Below are positions 7,448-14,550 of a stretch of 29,888 bases of DNA, piece by piece. This DNA is from DATCRE01 sp964235605 (lineage in GTDB: Bacteria > Bacteroidota > Bacteroidia > Cytophagales > Cyclobacteriaceae). A program made the position numbers and the translations under genes. Every line of letters starts with the position of its first letter. The stretch's first letter is position 1. The stretch covers positions 1 through 29,888 of the forward strand of contig CAXSCR010000055.1 of assembly GCA_964235605.1 (NCBI GenBank). Direction: 5' to 3'. Under the pieces are notes generated by a model. It was not told where the DNA came from. It saw only the letters and a program-made list of their open reading frames with translations, and made no database searches.

Positions 7448-7494
7448 ACATTGTAATGATCGTGGCGCTGATTGTGCCACGATCATTACAATGT
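7448..7494. repeat. 19-bp perfect inverted repeat
   Basis: CATTGTAATGATCGTGGC (7449-7466) is repeated as an exact reverse complement at 7476-7493, and the flanking A7448/T7494 also pairs, giving 19 perfect base pairs. In RNA a G-U and a C-G pair would extend the stem inward to a 5-base loop. There is no T-run on either side, so it does not look like a simple terminator. Confidence 0.85.
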
Positions 7495-7550
7495 TATATA
7501 ACCAGCATTTTAGGCTACGAGCAGGTACATAGAACTATAAAAAATCAAAC

Positions 7551-7580
7551 AAGCAGCTCACAGCTAAAAGCTAGCAGCTA
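7551..7580. repeat. AGCT-rich intergenic repeat, copy 2
   Basis: The stretch beginning AAGCAGCTCACAGCTAAAAG contains AGCT four times in 30 bases, counting the AGCTAGCAGCTA end, and lies just after the radC stop. It shares CTCACAGCT with copy 1 (reverse complement) and AAAGCTAGC with copy 3 at 19858-19866. Confidence 0.5.
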
Positions 7581-7582
7581 TA

Positions 7583-8284
7583 TTAAAGCATTCCTTCATC
7601 AGCAAAACTAAAATACTTTTGTCCTGCAATTATCAAATGATCTAACACTTGTACTTCTAATAATTTCCCGGCCTCTTTTAATTTTTTAGTTAGATCAATA
7701 TCCGCTTGACTGGCTGTTAGATTTCCTGAAGGATGATTATGGGCTAGTATGATACCGCTAGCAAGTTCTTCTATTGCTATTTTAAAAATGATCTTTGGGT
7801 CAGCTACCGTGCCTGCTACTCCTCCCTGACTAATCTGGTATTTTTTCACAACACGATTGGCCCTGTTTAAAAGCAAGATCCAAAACTCTTCATGTGGTAT
7901 GTCGAGAAGTTCTGATTTTATAACATCATAGGCATCAAGAGAACTGCCGATTTTAGGTTTCTCTTCTGTTTCAAGTTCTTTTCTTCTACGGCCTAATTCT
8001 AACGCGGCAACTATAGTTACCGCTTTGGCTTCACCTATTCCTTTTACCTTGGTAAGATCTTTAACAGTTAAACGTGCAAGTTGATGTAGATTGTTTCCCG
8101 CTCCTTGTAATACGTTTTTCGCGAGGTCGACAGCACTTACTGTCGTAGTGCCGGTACCTAATAAGATAGCGATGAGTTCAGCGTCCGATAATGCAGATTT
8201 TCCCTTCAACACCAGTTTTTCTCTTGGGCGATCTTCTGCAGCCCAACTTTTGATGTTGAGGAATTGAGGGGTCTCTTTTTCCAT
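7583..8284 (-). CDS. radC: RadC-family JAB-domain protein
   Basis: This 233-residue protein is a full-length UPF0758/RadC protein. The N-terminus (PREKLVLKGKSALSDAELIAI, about 20-40) and a helix-hairpin-helix segment KVKGIGEAKA (about 79-88) precede a JAB/MPN+ metalloprotease-like domain with the metal motif HNHPSG at residues 182-187 followed by the downstream Asp in SQADIDL, and an upstream Glu in IEELASG. Although named for DNA repair, the family has no settled biochemical role, and many members are linked to mobile or defence loci; here the neighbours are housekeeping genes. It follows the Fe-S carrier gene after 65 bp on the same strand. All metal ligands are present, so an active enzyme is expected. 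Family assignment is certain. Confidence 0.93.
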   Translation of the reverse strand: MEKETPQFLNIKSWAAEDRPREKLVLKGKSALSDAELIAILLGTGTTTVSAVDLAKNVLQGAGNNLHQLARLTVKDLTKVKGIGEAKAVTIVAALELGRRRKELETEEKPKIGSSLDAYDVIKSELLDIPHEEFWILLLNRANRVVKKYQISQGGVAGTVADPKIIFKIAIEELASGIILAHNHPSGNLTASQADIDLTKKLKEAGKLLEVQVLDHLIIAGQKYFSFADEGML

Positions 8285-8349
8285 CCGCTAAAAATACGAT
8301 TGGAAATGTATCTGCGAGTCTTCTCGTGAAATTAAATTGAATAATATCT

Positions 8350-8676
8350 TTAAACAGAGAAACTCTCGCCACATCCACAAGTACGAGATGCGTTTGGATT
8401 TACGAACTGAAATCCTTTGCCATTTAACCCATCAGAAAAATCAAGCGTGGTACCTGCTAGGTAAAGGATACTCTTTTTATCAACAAGGATTTTAATGCCT
8501 TTGTCTTCAAATATCTGGTCTGCAGGATTAATTTTCGTATCGAAATCAAGGTCGTACATGAGGCCAGAGCATCCTCCACCTTTAACAGAAACACGGATGT
8601 TATGGTCGCCCGTGCGACCTTCCTGTGTTAACAGTTCGAAGATTCTTTCTTTGGCTTTGTCAGTTACGGTTATCAT
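8350..8676 (-). CDS. Iron-sulfur cluster carrier, IscA/SufA/ErpA type
   Basis: This 108-residue HesB-family A-type carrier delivers Fe-S clusters to apo-proteins in the cytoplasm. The three cluster-binding cysteines are present: Cys36 in GGGCSGLMY and Cys100 and Cys102 in the C-terminal TCGCGESF motif. The segment DFSDGLNGKGFQFVNPNA is the usual family core. Other isc/suf genes are not adjacent, so the exact subtype (IscA, SufA or ErpA) cannot be decided. It is transcribed divergently from methylmalonyl-CoA epimerase, and an exact -7 promoter element on the minus strand lies about 95 bases upstream, almost touching the epimerase start codon. Length and motifs are normal. Confidence 0.93.
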   Translation of the reverse strand: MITVTDKAKERIFELLTQEGRTGDHNIRVSVKGGGCSGLMYDLDFDTKINPADQIFEDKGIKILVDKKSILYLAGTTLDFSDGLNGKGFQFVNPNASRTCGCGESFSV

Positions 8677-8769
8677 TTCTAGTATTGTTTAGTAGCTCAC
8701 CACCTTTTACAGTGTTACTTTTTGATGTTAAACTTTCTAATTGGGTAAAAAGTTTCTTTATTGACGCTA

Positions 8770-8777
8770 CAAAGGTA
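8770..8777 (-). promoter_or_regulatory. -7 promoter element for the Fe-S carrier gene
   Basis: Read on the minus strand the bases are TACCTTTG, an exact match to TAnnTTTG and the commonest form of that box in the phylum. It would start transcription about 85 bases before the carrier's ATG and lies 8 bases from the epimerase ATG on the other strand, so the two divergent promoters must overlap. A clear -33 TTTG is not visible. Confidence 0.5.
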
Positions 8778-8784
8778 ATCAATA

Positions 8785-9189
8785 ATGGAAAAACTTGAGC
8801 ATATCGGCATAGCAGTAAAAAATATGGATCTTGCCAATAAGCTGTTTGGCGAATTACTCGGTAAGGCGCATTATAAAGTTGAGCAAGTTGATTCTGAAGG
8901 GGTACGAACATCGTTTTTTGATATTTCAGGCGTAAAAATCGAGTTATTAGAATCCACTCATGAAGATTCTCCCATTGCAAAGTTTATTGATAAGCGTGGA
9001 GAGGGAATTCATCACTTAGCCTTTCAAGTACAAAATATTCATGAAAGTATAAAAATATATCAGGAACGGGGGTTCCAATTAATTAATTCAGAACCAAAAA
9101 AGGGTGCTGATAATAAAATGATTTGCTTCCTACATCCAAAAACAACTGGTGGTGTTTTGATTGAATTATGCCAAGAAATTAATTCTTAG
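8785..9189 (+). CDS. mce: Methylmalonyl-CoA epimerase
   Basis: This 134-residue glyoxalase/VOC-fold enzyme interconverts (2S)- and (2R)-methylmalonyl-CoA in the propionyl-CoA to succinyl-CoA route. It contains two VOC modules with the metal ligands in the expected places: His6 in LEHIGIAV, a His in GIHHLAFQV (76-77), and Glu127 in GGVLIELCQ, plus the family segment KIELLE near residue 51. It starts only eight bases from a divergent promoter element. Its 3' end overlaps, by 11 bases and tail to tail, a small lipoprotein gene on the minus strand. Mutase subunits are not in the window. Assignment is confident from length and motifs. Confidence 0.94.
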   Translation: MEKLEHIGIAVKNMDLANKLFGELLGKAHYKVEQVDSEGVRTSFFDISGVKIELLESTHEDSPIAKFIDKRGEGIHHLAFQVQNIHESIKIYQERGFQLINSEPKKGADNKMICFLHPKTTGGVLIELCQEINS

Positions 9190-9349
9190 GCAACTTCATT
9201 TGACTTGCGCTCTTGCCTCCGAATTGAATGTCATTATAATATTTTTGTTTCTTTTTGCCTTTGGAACTTTTGTAATAGGGTTTGTTAGAACCACCACAAG
9301 CGCTTAAAGCTATCAGTATAATTATAAAAATGCTGGCTAATTTTTTCAT
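9179..9349 (-). CDS. 56-residue lipoprotein of unknown function
   Basis: A short minus-strand ORF encodes MKKLASIFIIILIALSACGG, a perfect type II signal peptide with lipobox LSAC and lipidated Cys18, followed by a 38-residue mature part rich in Lys, Tyr and Ser (SNKPYYKSSKGKKKQKYYND) and ending QMKLPKN. The mature peptide would be a very basic envelope-anchored tail. It converges on the epimerase gene and overlaps its stop by 11 bases. Support is the clear signal peptide directly after the ATG; the size is below ordinary cut-offs. Very small lipoproteins of this type are common in Bacteroidota but rarely annotated. I do not recognise a family. Confidence 0.72.
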   Translation of the reverse strand: MKKLASIFIIILIALSACGGSNKPYYKSSKGKKKQKYYNDIQFGGKSASQMKLPKN

Positions 9350-9418
9350 ATGGATAGAATTTGTCTCTACATGAATACTTCCCTCTCATACAAGATGGAT
9401 AAAATCCATCTATAATTG

Positions 9419-9426
9419 TATTTTTG
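9419..9426 (+). promoter_or_regulatory. -7 promoter element for thiL
   Basis: TATTTTTG matches TAnnTTTG exactly, 53 bases before the thiL ATG. A perfect 7+3+7 inverted repeat (GATGGAT/ATCCATC, 9394-9410) occupies the place of the -33 region, where no TTTG is seen; it might be an operator. Confidence 0.45.
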
Positions 9427-9479
9427 CGTGGCGAAAGGCATTATTTGGCCGTTTAAAGGCCGGTTACTACATCAACAGT

Positions 9480-10514
9480 ATGAGCGAAACAAGATCAGAA
9501 ATAAGTCAGTTAGGAGAATTTGGATTAATTGAATACATCAGCAAAAAATTTACGGCAAAAAACGAATCAACCTTAACAGGCATAGGTGATGATGCTGCCG
9601 TAATTGATGCGGGGTCAGATTATATTCTTTTATCGACGGATATGTTAGTGGAAGGCATTCATTTCGATTTGGCCTACACTCCAATTCAACACCTTGGCTA
9701 TAAAGCCATCGCTGTAAACGTTTCTGACATTGCGGCAATGAATGGAAAGGCTGAGCAGGTTACTGTAAGTATTGCGCTGAGTAATCGCTTCTCAATTGAG
9801 GCAGTAGACTTATTGTACGAAGGGATTAAAGCGGCATGTGAGAATTATAAAGTTGATTTGGTTGGCGGAGATACAACTTCTTCTGTTTCAGGATTAATCA
9901 TTTCTATATCTGTAGTGGGGCGCGCAAAAAAAGAAAAAATCGCTTATCGTAATGGTGCTAAAGCAGGTGATATAATTTGTGTTACCGGCGATCTGGGTGG
10001 GGCATTAATGGGCTTACAAGTGTTGGAACGTGAAAAGCATGTTTTTTTAGCTAATCCCAATATGCAACCCAACCTTGATCGGTACGATTATATCGTGAAA
10101 AGATTATTAAAGCCGGAAGCCCGTACCGATATTGTTTTTGAATTGGAAGAAATTGGTTTAAAGCCTACGTCTATGATAGATGTTTCTGACGGATTAGCAT
10201 CTGAGTTATTTCACATTAGTAAAAATTCGGGTGTAGGTATTAAAATATACGAAGACAAGCTTCCTATTGATAACAATGCCTACGAAACGGCTGTCGAATT
10301 TGGTCTAGACCCCGTAACCTGTGCATTGAATGGGGGTGAAGATTATGAACTTCTCTTTACGATCAGTCAGGCAGATTCTGAAAAAATCAAAAACCATCAA
10401 GACATACATTTCATTGGGTATGTGCACGAAAAACAAGATCAAAATGTATTGATCACTAAGCAGGGAAATGTAATTCCATTAAAAGCCCAAGGGTGGGATC
10501 ACTTGAAAGCGTAA
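9480..10514 (+). CDS. thiL: Thiamine-monophosphate kinase
   Basis: ThiL phosphorylates thiamine monophosphate with ATP to give the cofactor thiamine diphosphate. The 344-residue protein has the PurM-like architecture: an N-terminal metal/ATP segment GIGDDAAVI (about 35-43), STDMLVEGIHFDL (about 53-65), the AVNVSDIAAMNG signature (about 78-89), LVGGDTTSS (about 121-129), and a C-terminal half with GDIICVTGDLGGALMGL, SMIDVSDGLASEL and NGGEDYELLF. Length and motif order are normal. Other thiamin genes are not adjacent. No riboswitch is visible in the upstream interval, which holds only a -7 box and a short inverted repeat. Confidence 0.96.
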   Translation: MSETRSEISQLGEFGLIEYISKKFTAKNESTLTGIGDDAAVIDAGSDYILLSTDMLVEGIHFDLAYTPIQHLGYKAIAVNVSDIAAMNGKAEQVTVSIALSNRFSIEAVDLLYEGIKAACENYKVDLVGGDTTSSVSGLIISISVVGRAKKEKIAYRNGAKAGDIICVTGDLGGALMGLQVLEREKHVFLANPNMQPNLDRYDYIVKRLLKPEARTDIVFELEEIGLKPTSMIDVSDGLASELFHISKNSGVGIKIYEDKLPIDNNAYETAVEFGLDPVTCALNGGEDYELLFTISQADSEKIKNHQDIHFIGYVHEKQDQNVLITKQGNVIPLKAQGWDHLKA

Positions 10515-10658
10515 TTGTCTTTTGACTTTTTGGCTTGTCCATATATCGAATTCAATTAAACGCGAACTTATATACTAAGTAAGTAGAGAGAGTAATTCAT
10601 TTTGTGCAACATGCACAGAACATTAGAAAGCACCAACTTGCTAACATGTAGAATTTTA

Positions 10659-11918
10659 TCACTTTATCAGCAAAGGAAGGTTGTTCTTAGGTTTTACAGC
10701 GTTTTTATTATAGATACTAAAAAACATAGGGATACCATTATCAGCTAAATCGCCTGGTGCATTAGCCAAAATACATATTCCAATATGTTCTTTTCTATTA
10801 ATAGCGACTTCACTTCTATATCCATTTACATATCCACCATGGTAAACTAACGTATCATCAGGGAAATGTAACACACGCCATCCTGTAGCATAATAAGAAT
10901 CATTTAAGCGATTCATGCGGCCATAGTTTCTGTTCTTAGAGCGTGCCTTAACTTGCGGTGTATAAATATCGTCTAGTGTTTTGTCAGAAATTATATCGTT
11001 TCTGTTACCCAGTAGGGCTATGATCCAATTGCCCATATCAGAGATACTTGCATTAATGCCGCCAGCCGGTGCCACATTATAGTAAGTATTTGTAATATTA
11101 GTCTGGGCCCACATATTTCTTCTCTTCATGCGATGTGGTTTAGCGATGTTATTATTACGCATAATAGCATCATAACTAATAGACGCATGTACCATGTTTA
11201 ACGGTTTAAAAACACGCTCCATCATTTGCTCTTCATAGGTCTTTCCTGTTGCTGATTTAATTACTTCACCAATAAGACTGTAAGCTACATTTTGATAACT
11301 GTACATCTCACCAACGTTTCCATTTAACTTTACTTCGTTTAGCTTGGCAAGTAATGTTTGTATATCCTTGCCCTCTTCAACCATATTTGTATAGGTATGA
11401 TAGGGCAGGCCGGTAGTATGAGAAAGTACATGCCTTATTGTGAGATTGGCAGTATGCTCCGGGGTTTTTAGACTAAAATTTGGTAAGTACTTTACAATTC
11501 TATCATCCCAAGCAAAAACACTATCTTCCACTAAAATACCTGTAAGTATTGCGGCAAAACATTTTGAAACTGAAGCAATTCTAAACACCGTATTCTCATC
11601 AACTTCGCCTTTCTCGCCAACAGCACGAACGCCAAAACCTTTCATATAAATAATGCTGCTGTCCTTTACAATCACAATAGCCGCCCCTGGTGTGTTGGCA
11701 TCGCGCATTAATTGCTTGATCGATTTTTCGTAATCAACCAATACCTTTTTTAGATGGGGAGTTATTTCGGCCGCTTTCTTTTTTACATTCTTCTTCTTTA
11801 TAATATTCTTGATCGCGAAACCGGAAGAAATTTTCTCCTGAGAAAAAAAATATGTATAGCCCGTATAAATTAAAGCAATCAAACAAAGTGGTATAAGGAA
11901 ATAAAGAATCTTCTTCAT
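10659..11918 (-). CDS. Membrane-anchored serine hydrolase, class C beta-lactamase-like
   Basis: This 419-residue protein starts with a membrane anchor (LYFLIPLCLIALIYTGYTYF, residues 5-24) and a Lys-rich linker (KNIIKKKNVKKKA), then a penicillin-binding/beta-lactamase fold from about residue 60. The three active-site motifs are all present: Ser116-Val-Ser-Lys119 (SxxK), Tyr208-Gln-Asn210 (YxN) and His360-Gly-Gly362 (the KTG-equivalent HGG). Substrates in this family range from peptidoglycan stem peptides to esters and D-amino-acid peptides and cannot be told from sequence; resistance to beta-lactams should not be assumed. It stands alone, convergent with thiL, and the domain would lie on the outer side of the inner membrane. 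The 143-base gap to thiL contains a TGTGCA/TGCACA hairpin (10603-10617) without a T-run. Confidence 0.88.
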   Translation of the reverse strand: MKKILYFLIPLCLIALIYTGYTYFFSQEKISSGFAIKNIIKKKNVKKKAAEITPHLKKVLVDYEKSIKQLMRDANTPGAAIVIVKDSSIIYMKGFGVRAVGEKGEVDENTVFRIASVSKCFAAILTGILVEDSVFAWDDRIVKYLPNFSLKTPEHTANLTIRHVLSHTTGLPYHTYTNMVEEGKDIQTLLAKLNEVKLNGNVGEMYSYQNVAYSLIGEVIKSATGKTYEEQMMERVFKPLNMVHASISYDAIMRNNNIAKPHRMKRRNMWAQTNITNTYYNVAPAGGINASISDMGNWIIALLGNRNDIISDKTLDDIYTPQVKARSKNRNYGRMNRLNDSYYATGWRVLHFPDDTLVYHGGYVNGYRSEVAINRKEHIGICILANAPGDLADNGIPMFFSIYNKNAVKPKNNLPLLIK

Positions 11919-12107
11919 GGAATCATTTTATCTAATTTTAAATACTACCGATTTTTTTACCGTGCCATGTATTATTCATGTACTGAAGCAAGGGTAATTC
12001 GCGTTTTTTTAATGTGTTATTCCTCTCCCCTTGTTATATAACTCAACTTTTATGTTTAGGAGATTTAAAATACTCTTTTTTTATTATAACTGCGATTAAA
12101 CTAAAAT

Positions 12108-12147
12108 AGTATAAGTGTGTTACTTGTCCTTATACTTTATAGTAACA
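12108..12147. promoter_or_regulatory. Two interleaved inverted repeats upstream of crtZ
   Basis: AGTATAAG (12108-12115) pairs with CTTATACT (12129-12136), and TGTTACT (12118-12124) pairs with AGTAACA (12141-12147). Both are perfect and interleave in A-B-A'-B' order. Their dyad centres (12122 and 12132.5) are 10.5 bp apart, one helical turn. They end 10 bases before TAACTTTA (12157-12164), a one-mismatch -7 box, so they cover the -33 region of the likely crtZ promoter. An operator for a dimeric regulator is the simplest reading. Confidence 0.5.
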
Positions 12148-12183
12148 TACTTTTATTAACTTTACATGTAATCACTGACGGAG

Positions 12184-12657
12184 ATGGATTTGATTTTGTA
12201 CCCCCTTGTCGTTATAATATCATTTTGTGCTATGGAGGCCATAGCCTGGAGTATGCATAAATACGTTATGCACGGATCACTCTGGAACATACATGAAGAC
12301 CACCACAGGCCACATTCTGGCAAATTTGAAAAGAATGATTTGTTTGCGCTTGTATTTGCTATTCCAGGCTGGATGTTTATTATGTTTGGCGTAATGCATG
12401 GTATGGATTATAAACTATATATCGGCATTGGTATCACGATTTATGGCTTATGTTATTTTCTTATACATGATGGATTGATTCATCAGCGAATTAAATTATT
12501 TAGGAACACGAAGAATGTATGGTTTATTGCCTTGCGAAAGGCTCACAAAGCACATCACAAACGCATTCATAAAGAAGACGGTGAATGTTTCGGCATGTTA
12601 ATCGTGCCAATGAAATATTTTAAAGAAGCACGAAAGCTTCAAAAACATTTGCGTTAA
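12184..12657 (+). CDS. crtZ: Beta-carotene 3-hydroxylase (CrtZ type)
   Basis: This 157-residue integral membrane di-iron enzyme hydroxylates the 3-position of beta-ionone rings, turning beta-carotene-type ends into zeaxanthin-type ends. All four histidine clusters are intact: HKYVMH (25-30), HEDHH (37-41), HDGLIH (95-100) and HKAHH (121-125). Hydrophobic segments lie at about 3-23, 52-72 and 78-98. The start at 12184 gives the short N-terminus typical of bacterial CrtZ. The likely promoter carries two interleaved inverted repeats. The gene converges with a CrtD/CrtI-type desaturase, suggesting that 3-hydroxylated, 3',4'-desaturated carotenoids such as the saproxanthin or flexixanthin group could be products; the remaining carotenoid genes are outside the window. 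Confidence 0.92.
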   Translation: MDLILYPLVVIISFCAMEAIAWSMHKYVMHGSLWNIHEDHHRPHSGKFEKNDLFALVFAIPGWMFIMFGVMHGMDYKLYIGIGITIYGLCYFLIHDGLIHQRIKLFRNTKNVWFIALRKAHKAHHKRIHKEDGECFGMLIVPMKYFKEARKLQKHLR

Positions 12658-12706
12658 GGCTTTTCATCACACACCGCAATAATGCTATTGATTTCTCTAT
12701 AGCTCA

Positions 12707-14167
12707 CTATTTAAAAATTTTATCAACAATCTTAGCAGCGTTTAAACACATCGGAATGCCCGCACCAGGATGAACACTTCCACTCGCGAAATAAAGACCT
12801 TTAATTTTATCGCTAAAATTCGAATGTCTTAAAAATGCTGCGAACCTATTGTTTGAACTATTTCCAAACACAGCACCGAACGCACTTCCATAGCGTTGTT
12901 GTACCAAAGGTGGTGTGAGTAGATCTTCGTATTCAATATGCGATTCTAGATGGATGTTAAGCATGCGTTTTATTTTTTCCAGAACATTCTTTCTTGTTCT
13001 GCTTACGATCTCATCCCAATTTTGATTTTGATCATGAGGTGCTGTTATAAGCACAAACCAATTTTCACTTCCTTGCGGAGCGTCTTCTTTAATATGTTTA
13101 GATGTTACGCAGATATAAATGGATGGATCGTTACAGATATTTTTCTCTTCAAAAATAGTTTGATACTCTTCAGTTTCATTTTGTGTGAAAAGCATATTAT
13201 GCAAGCCGAGCGAACTCTGAAGATTCTTTACGCCCCAATAGAAACAAATTACAGAACTTGATTTTGGTTGTGCCAGAATACGGATTGGTTTTTCTTCAGA
13301 AGGCAATAATCTATGATAGGTATAATAAATGTCCACGTTACTTACAATGCGATCGTAAGGAATGAATTCACCTTGTTTCAATTTCAAGCCTACGGCTCGG
13401 TGGTCTTTTACAATAATCTCTTCAATGCTTGTGTTGTATTTTAATTTTACCCCTAGCTCTTCTGCCAGTTTCACCAGCGCGGTAACCATTCCGTACATGC
13501 CATGGTCTGGTATAAACGCGCCAATGTTAAGTACAAGATGTGAAATAAGATTTAACGTAGCAGGTGCGACTAAAGGATTAGAACCAACATACGATGCGTA
13601 ATGATCAAAAATCTGAACCATTCGCGGATCAGAAAAGAATTTTCTGTTGCCTTCACGCATGGTTTTGAATGCATCTATTTTATGGAATTTTAAAACACCC
13701 GATAGCATTTTACCGGTAAAATAATTACGAAAAATATGAAGCGAGTTTTCAATAAATACTTCGTTAGTTATTTCATATTTTAATTTTATATCGTCGAGAT
13801 ATCTCCAGAAGTTTTCTTCAGAATCTTGCGTCTTAGCCGCAACCTCTTTTGCAAATAATGCGGTGTCAGCAAAAGCGTTAATACAGGTTCCGTCTTCAAA
13901 ATAATATTTAAAAGAGGTATCAAGTCGGGTATATGAAAAATAATCTCTGGGATTTTTTCCGGCTAGTAAGAATAACTCATCTACTAACTGGGGCATTGTA
14001 AAAACCGAAGGGCCTAGATCAAATCGATAACCTTTTACTTGCATTTGCTGCAGCTTTCCACCTGGACTTCCGTTGGCTTCAAATACATCAATATTCACTC
14101 CCTTCAACTTTAAACGAATAGCCGTTGCCAGGCCTGCAATTCCAGAACCAATAATTGCACAATTCAT
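12707..14167 (-). CDS. crtD: Carotenoid desaturase, CrtD/CrtI family
   Basis: This 486-residue FAD amine oxidase-like protein begins with the dinucleotide-binding motif IIGSGIAGLATAIRL (5-19) and the CrtI-family continuation SPGGKLQQMQVKGYRFDLGP (about 33-52). It ends with the family signature SGSVHPGAGIPMCLNAAKI near residues 460-478. The central segment (FSYTRLDTSFKYYFEDG; FIPDHGMYGMV) resembles Bacteroidota 1-hydroxycarotenoid 3,4-desaturases (CrtD) more than phytoene desaturases as I remember them, but that distinction needs a tree. It would desaturate an acyclic carotenoid end. It converges with crtZ and is divergent, with 125 bp between, from the ACP operon, so it may share control with that cluster. 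Family assignment is firm, the CrtD label moderate. Confidence 0.82.
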   Translation of the reverse strand: MNCAIIGSGIAGLATAIRLKLKGVNIDVFEANGSPGGKLQQMQVKGYRFDLGPSVFTMPQLVDELFLLAGKNPRDYFSYTRLDTSFKYYFEDGTCINAFADTALFAKEVAAKTQDSEENFWRYLDDIKLKYEITNEVFIENSLHIFRNYFTGKMLSGVLKFHKIDAFKTMREGNRKFFSDPRMVQIFDHYASYVGSNPLVAPATLNLISHLVLNIGAFIPDHGMYGMVTALVKLAEELGVKLKYNTSIEEIIVKDHRAVGLKLKQGEFIPYDRIVSNVDIYYTYHRLLPSEEKPIRILAQPKSSSVICFYWGVKNLQSSLGLHNMLFTQNETEEYQTIFEEKNICNDPSIYICVTSKHIKEDAPQGSENWFVLITAPHDQNQNWDEIVSRTRKNVLEKIKRMLNIHLESHIEYEDLLTPPLVQQRYGSAFGAVFGNSSNNRFAAFLRHSNFSDKIKGLYFASGSVHPGAGIPMCLNAAKIVDKIFK

Positions 14168-14220
14168 TTTATATAAGGATAGTTATAAATGAGTGGTAAT
14201 AATAGAAATTTAGTTTATTA

Positions 14221-14253
14221 TTTGGTATCGCAGTATGGATTTATTTAATGTTG
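14221..14253 (+). promoter_or_regulatory. Possible promoter of the ACP operon
   Basis: TTTG (14221-14224) and TAATGTTG (14246-14253, one mismatch to TAnnTTTG) are separated by 21 bases, near the usual Bacteroidota spacing. A second -7-like box, TAACTTGG, lies at 14255-14262. The ACP start codon is 39 bases downstream. Confidence 0.4.
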
Positions 14254-14292
14254 CTAACTTGGTAAGTGTATCTTGATTGTCGTTAATACATT

Positions 14293-14550
14293 ATGGAAAA
14301 AATTGGCATTGATGATATAGCTATTGCGCTATGTTCCTATATAAAAAGTAGTATTGTTGATAAGGGTGTGACGGTTGAACCTGATACATTATTTAATGTG
14401 ATCGGCATAGATTCATTATCAACTATAGAGCTGGTTTTATTCATTGAGCGTAAGTTTAAAGTGGTATTACCTGAAGAGGAATTGATTCCTGAAAATTTCA
14501 AATCGGCACTGACACTCGCAACTTGTACTAATCGATATGTAGGTAAATGA
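14293..14550 (+). CDS. Acyl carrier protein of a small biosynthetic operon
   Basis: This 85-residue protein is a free-standing acyl/peptidyl carrier protein. Helix 2 carries the phosphopantetheine attachment motif GIDSLSTIEL with the acceptor Ser41, followed by the acidic helix and the usual VLPEEEL segment. It is not the fatty-acid synthesis ACP, because it sits at the head of an operon of condensation-type acyltransferase, FAD oxidoreductase and acyl ligase. Its stop overlaps the next start by four bases. The role inferred is to hold an acyl or aminoacyl group as a thioester while the operon enzymes load, oxidise and transfer it. Activation would need a phosphopantetheinyl transferase; an Sfp-type one is at 22019. 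Identity as a carrier is very likely; the cargo is unknown. Confidence 0.9.
   Translation: MEKIGIDDIAIALCSYIKSSIVDKGVTVEPDTLFNVIGIDSLSTIELVLFIERKFKVVLPEEELIPENFKSALTLATCTNRYVGK

Larger units (their letters stand above)
7185..7582. other. Non-coding interval between comB and radC
   Basis: About 400 bases separate two convergent genes. Open frames on both strands around 7304-7532 are short, overlap each other, show no family resemblance and run through a palindrome, so I do not call them. The interval holds an imperfect hairpin GGCAGGAATT/AATTCTGCC (7232-7261), which may end comB transcription although no T-run follows; a small GTCC/GGAC hairpin (about 7433-7449); the 19-bp inverted repeat described separately; and an AGCT-rich repeat at the radC end. 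It may be an unrecognised element or relic. Confidence 0.5.

Noticed and set aside
7304..7532. Two overlapping ORFs on opposite strands (60 and 73 codons) in the comB-radC gap
   Set aside because: They overlap each other, resemble no family, have no signal peptide or supporting promoter, and run through the 19-bp palindrome.
9394..9410. GATGGAT-AAA-ATCCATC as a terminator
   Set aside because: It lies between divergent genes, just upstream of a -7 box, and no T-run follows at once; an operator is more likely, so it is only mentioned with the thiL promoter.
10603..10617. TGTGCA-ACA-TGCACA hairpin between thiL and the serine hydrolase as a terminator
   Set aside because: The stem is only six pairs and no T-run follows on either strand.
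12107..12147. H-type pseudoknot riboswitch upstream of crtZ
   Set aside because: The topology is right, but a 4-base loop would have to cross an 8-bp stem, and the likely transcription start lies downstream of the repeats.
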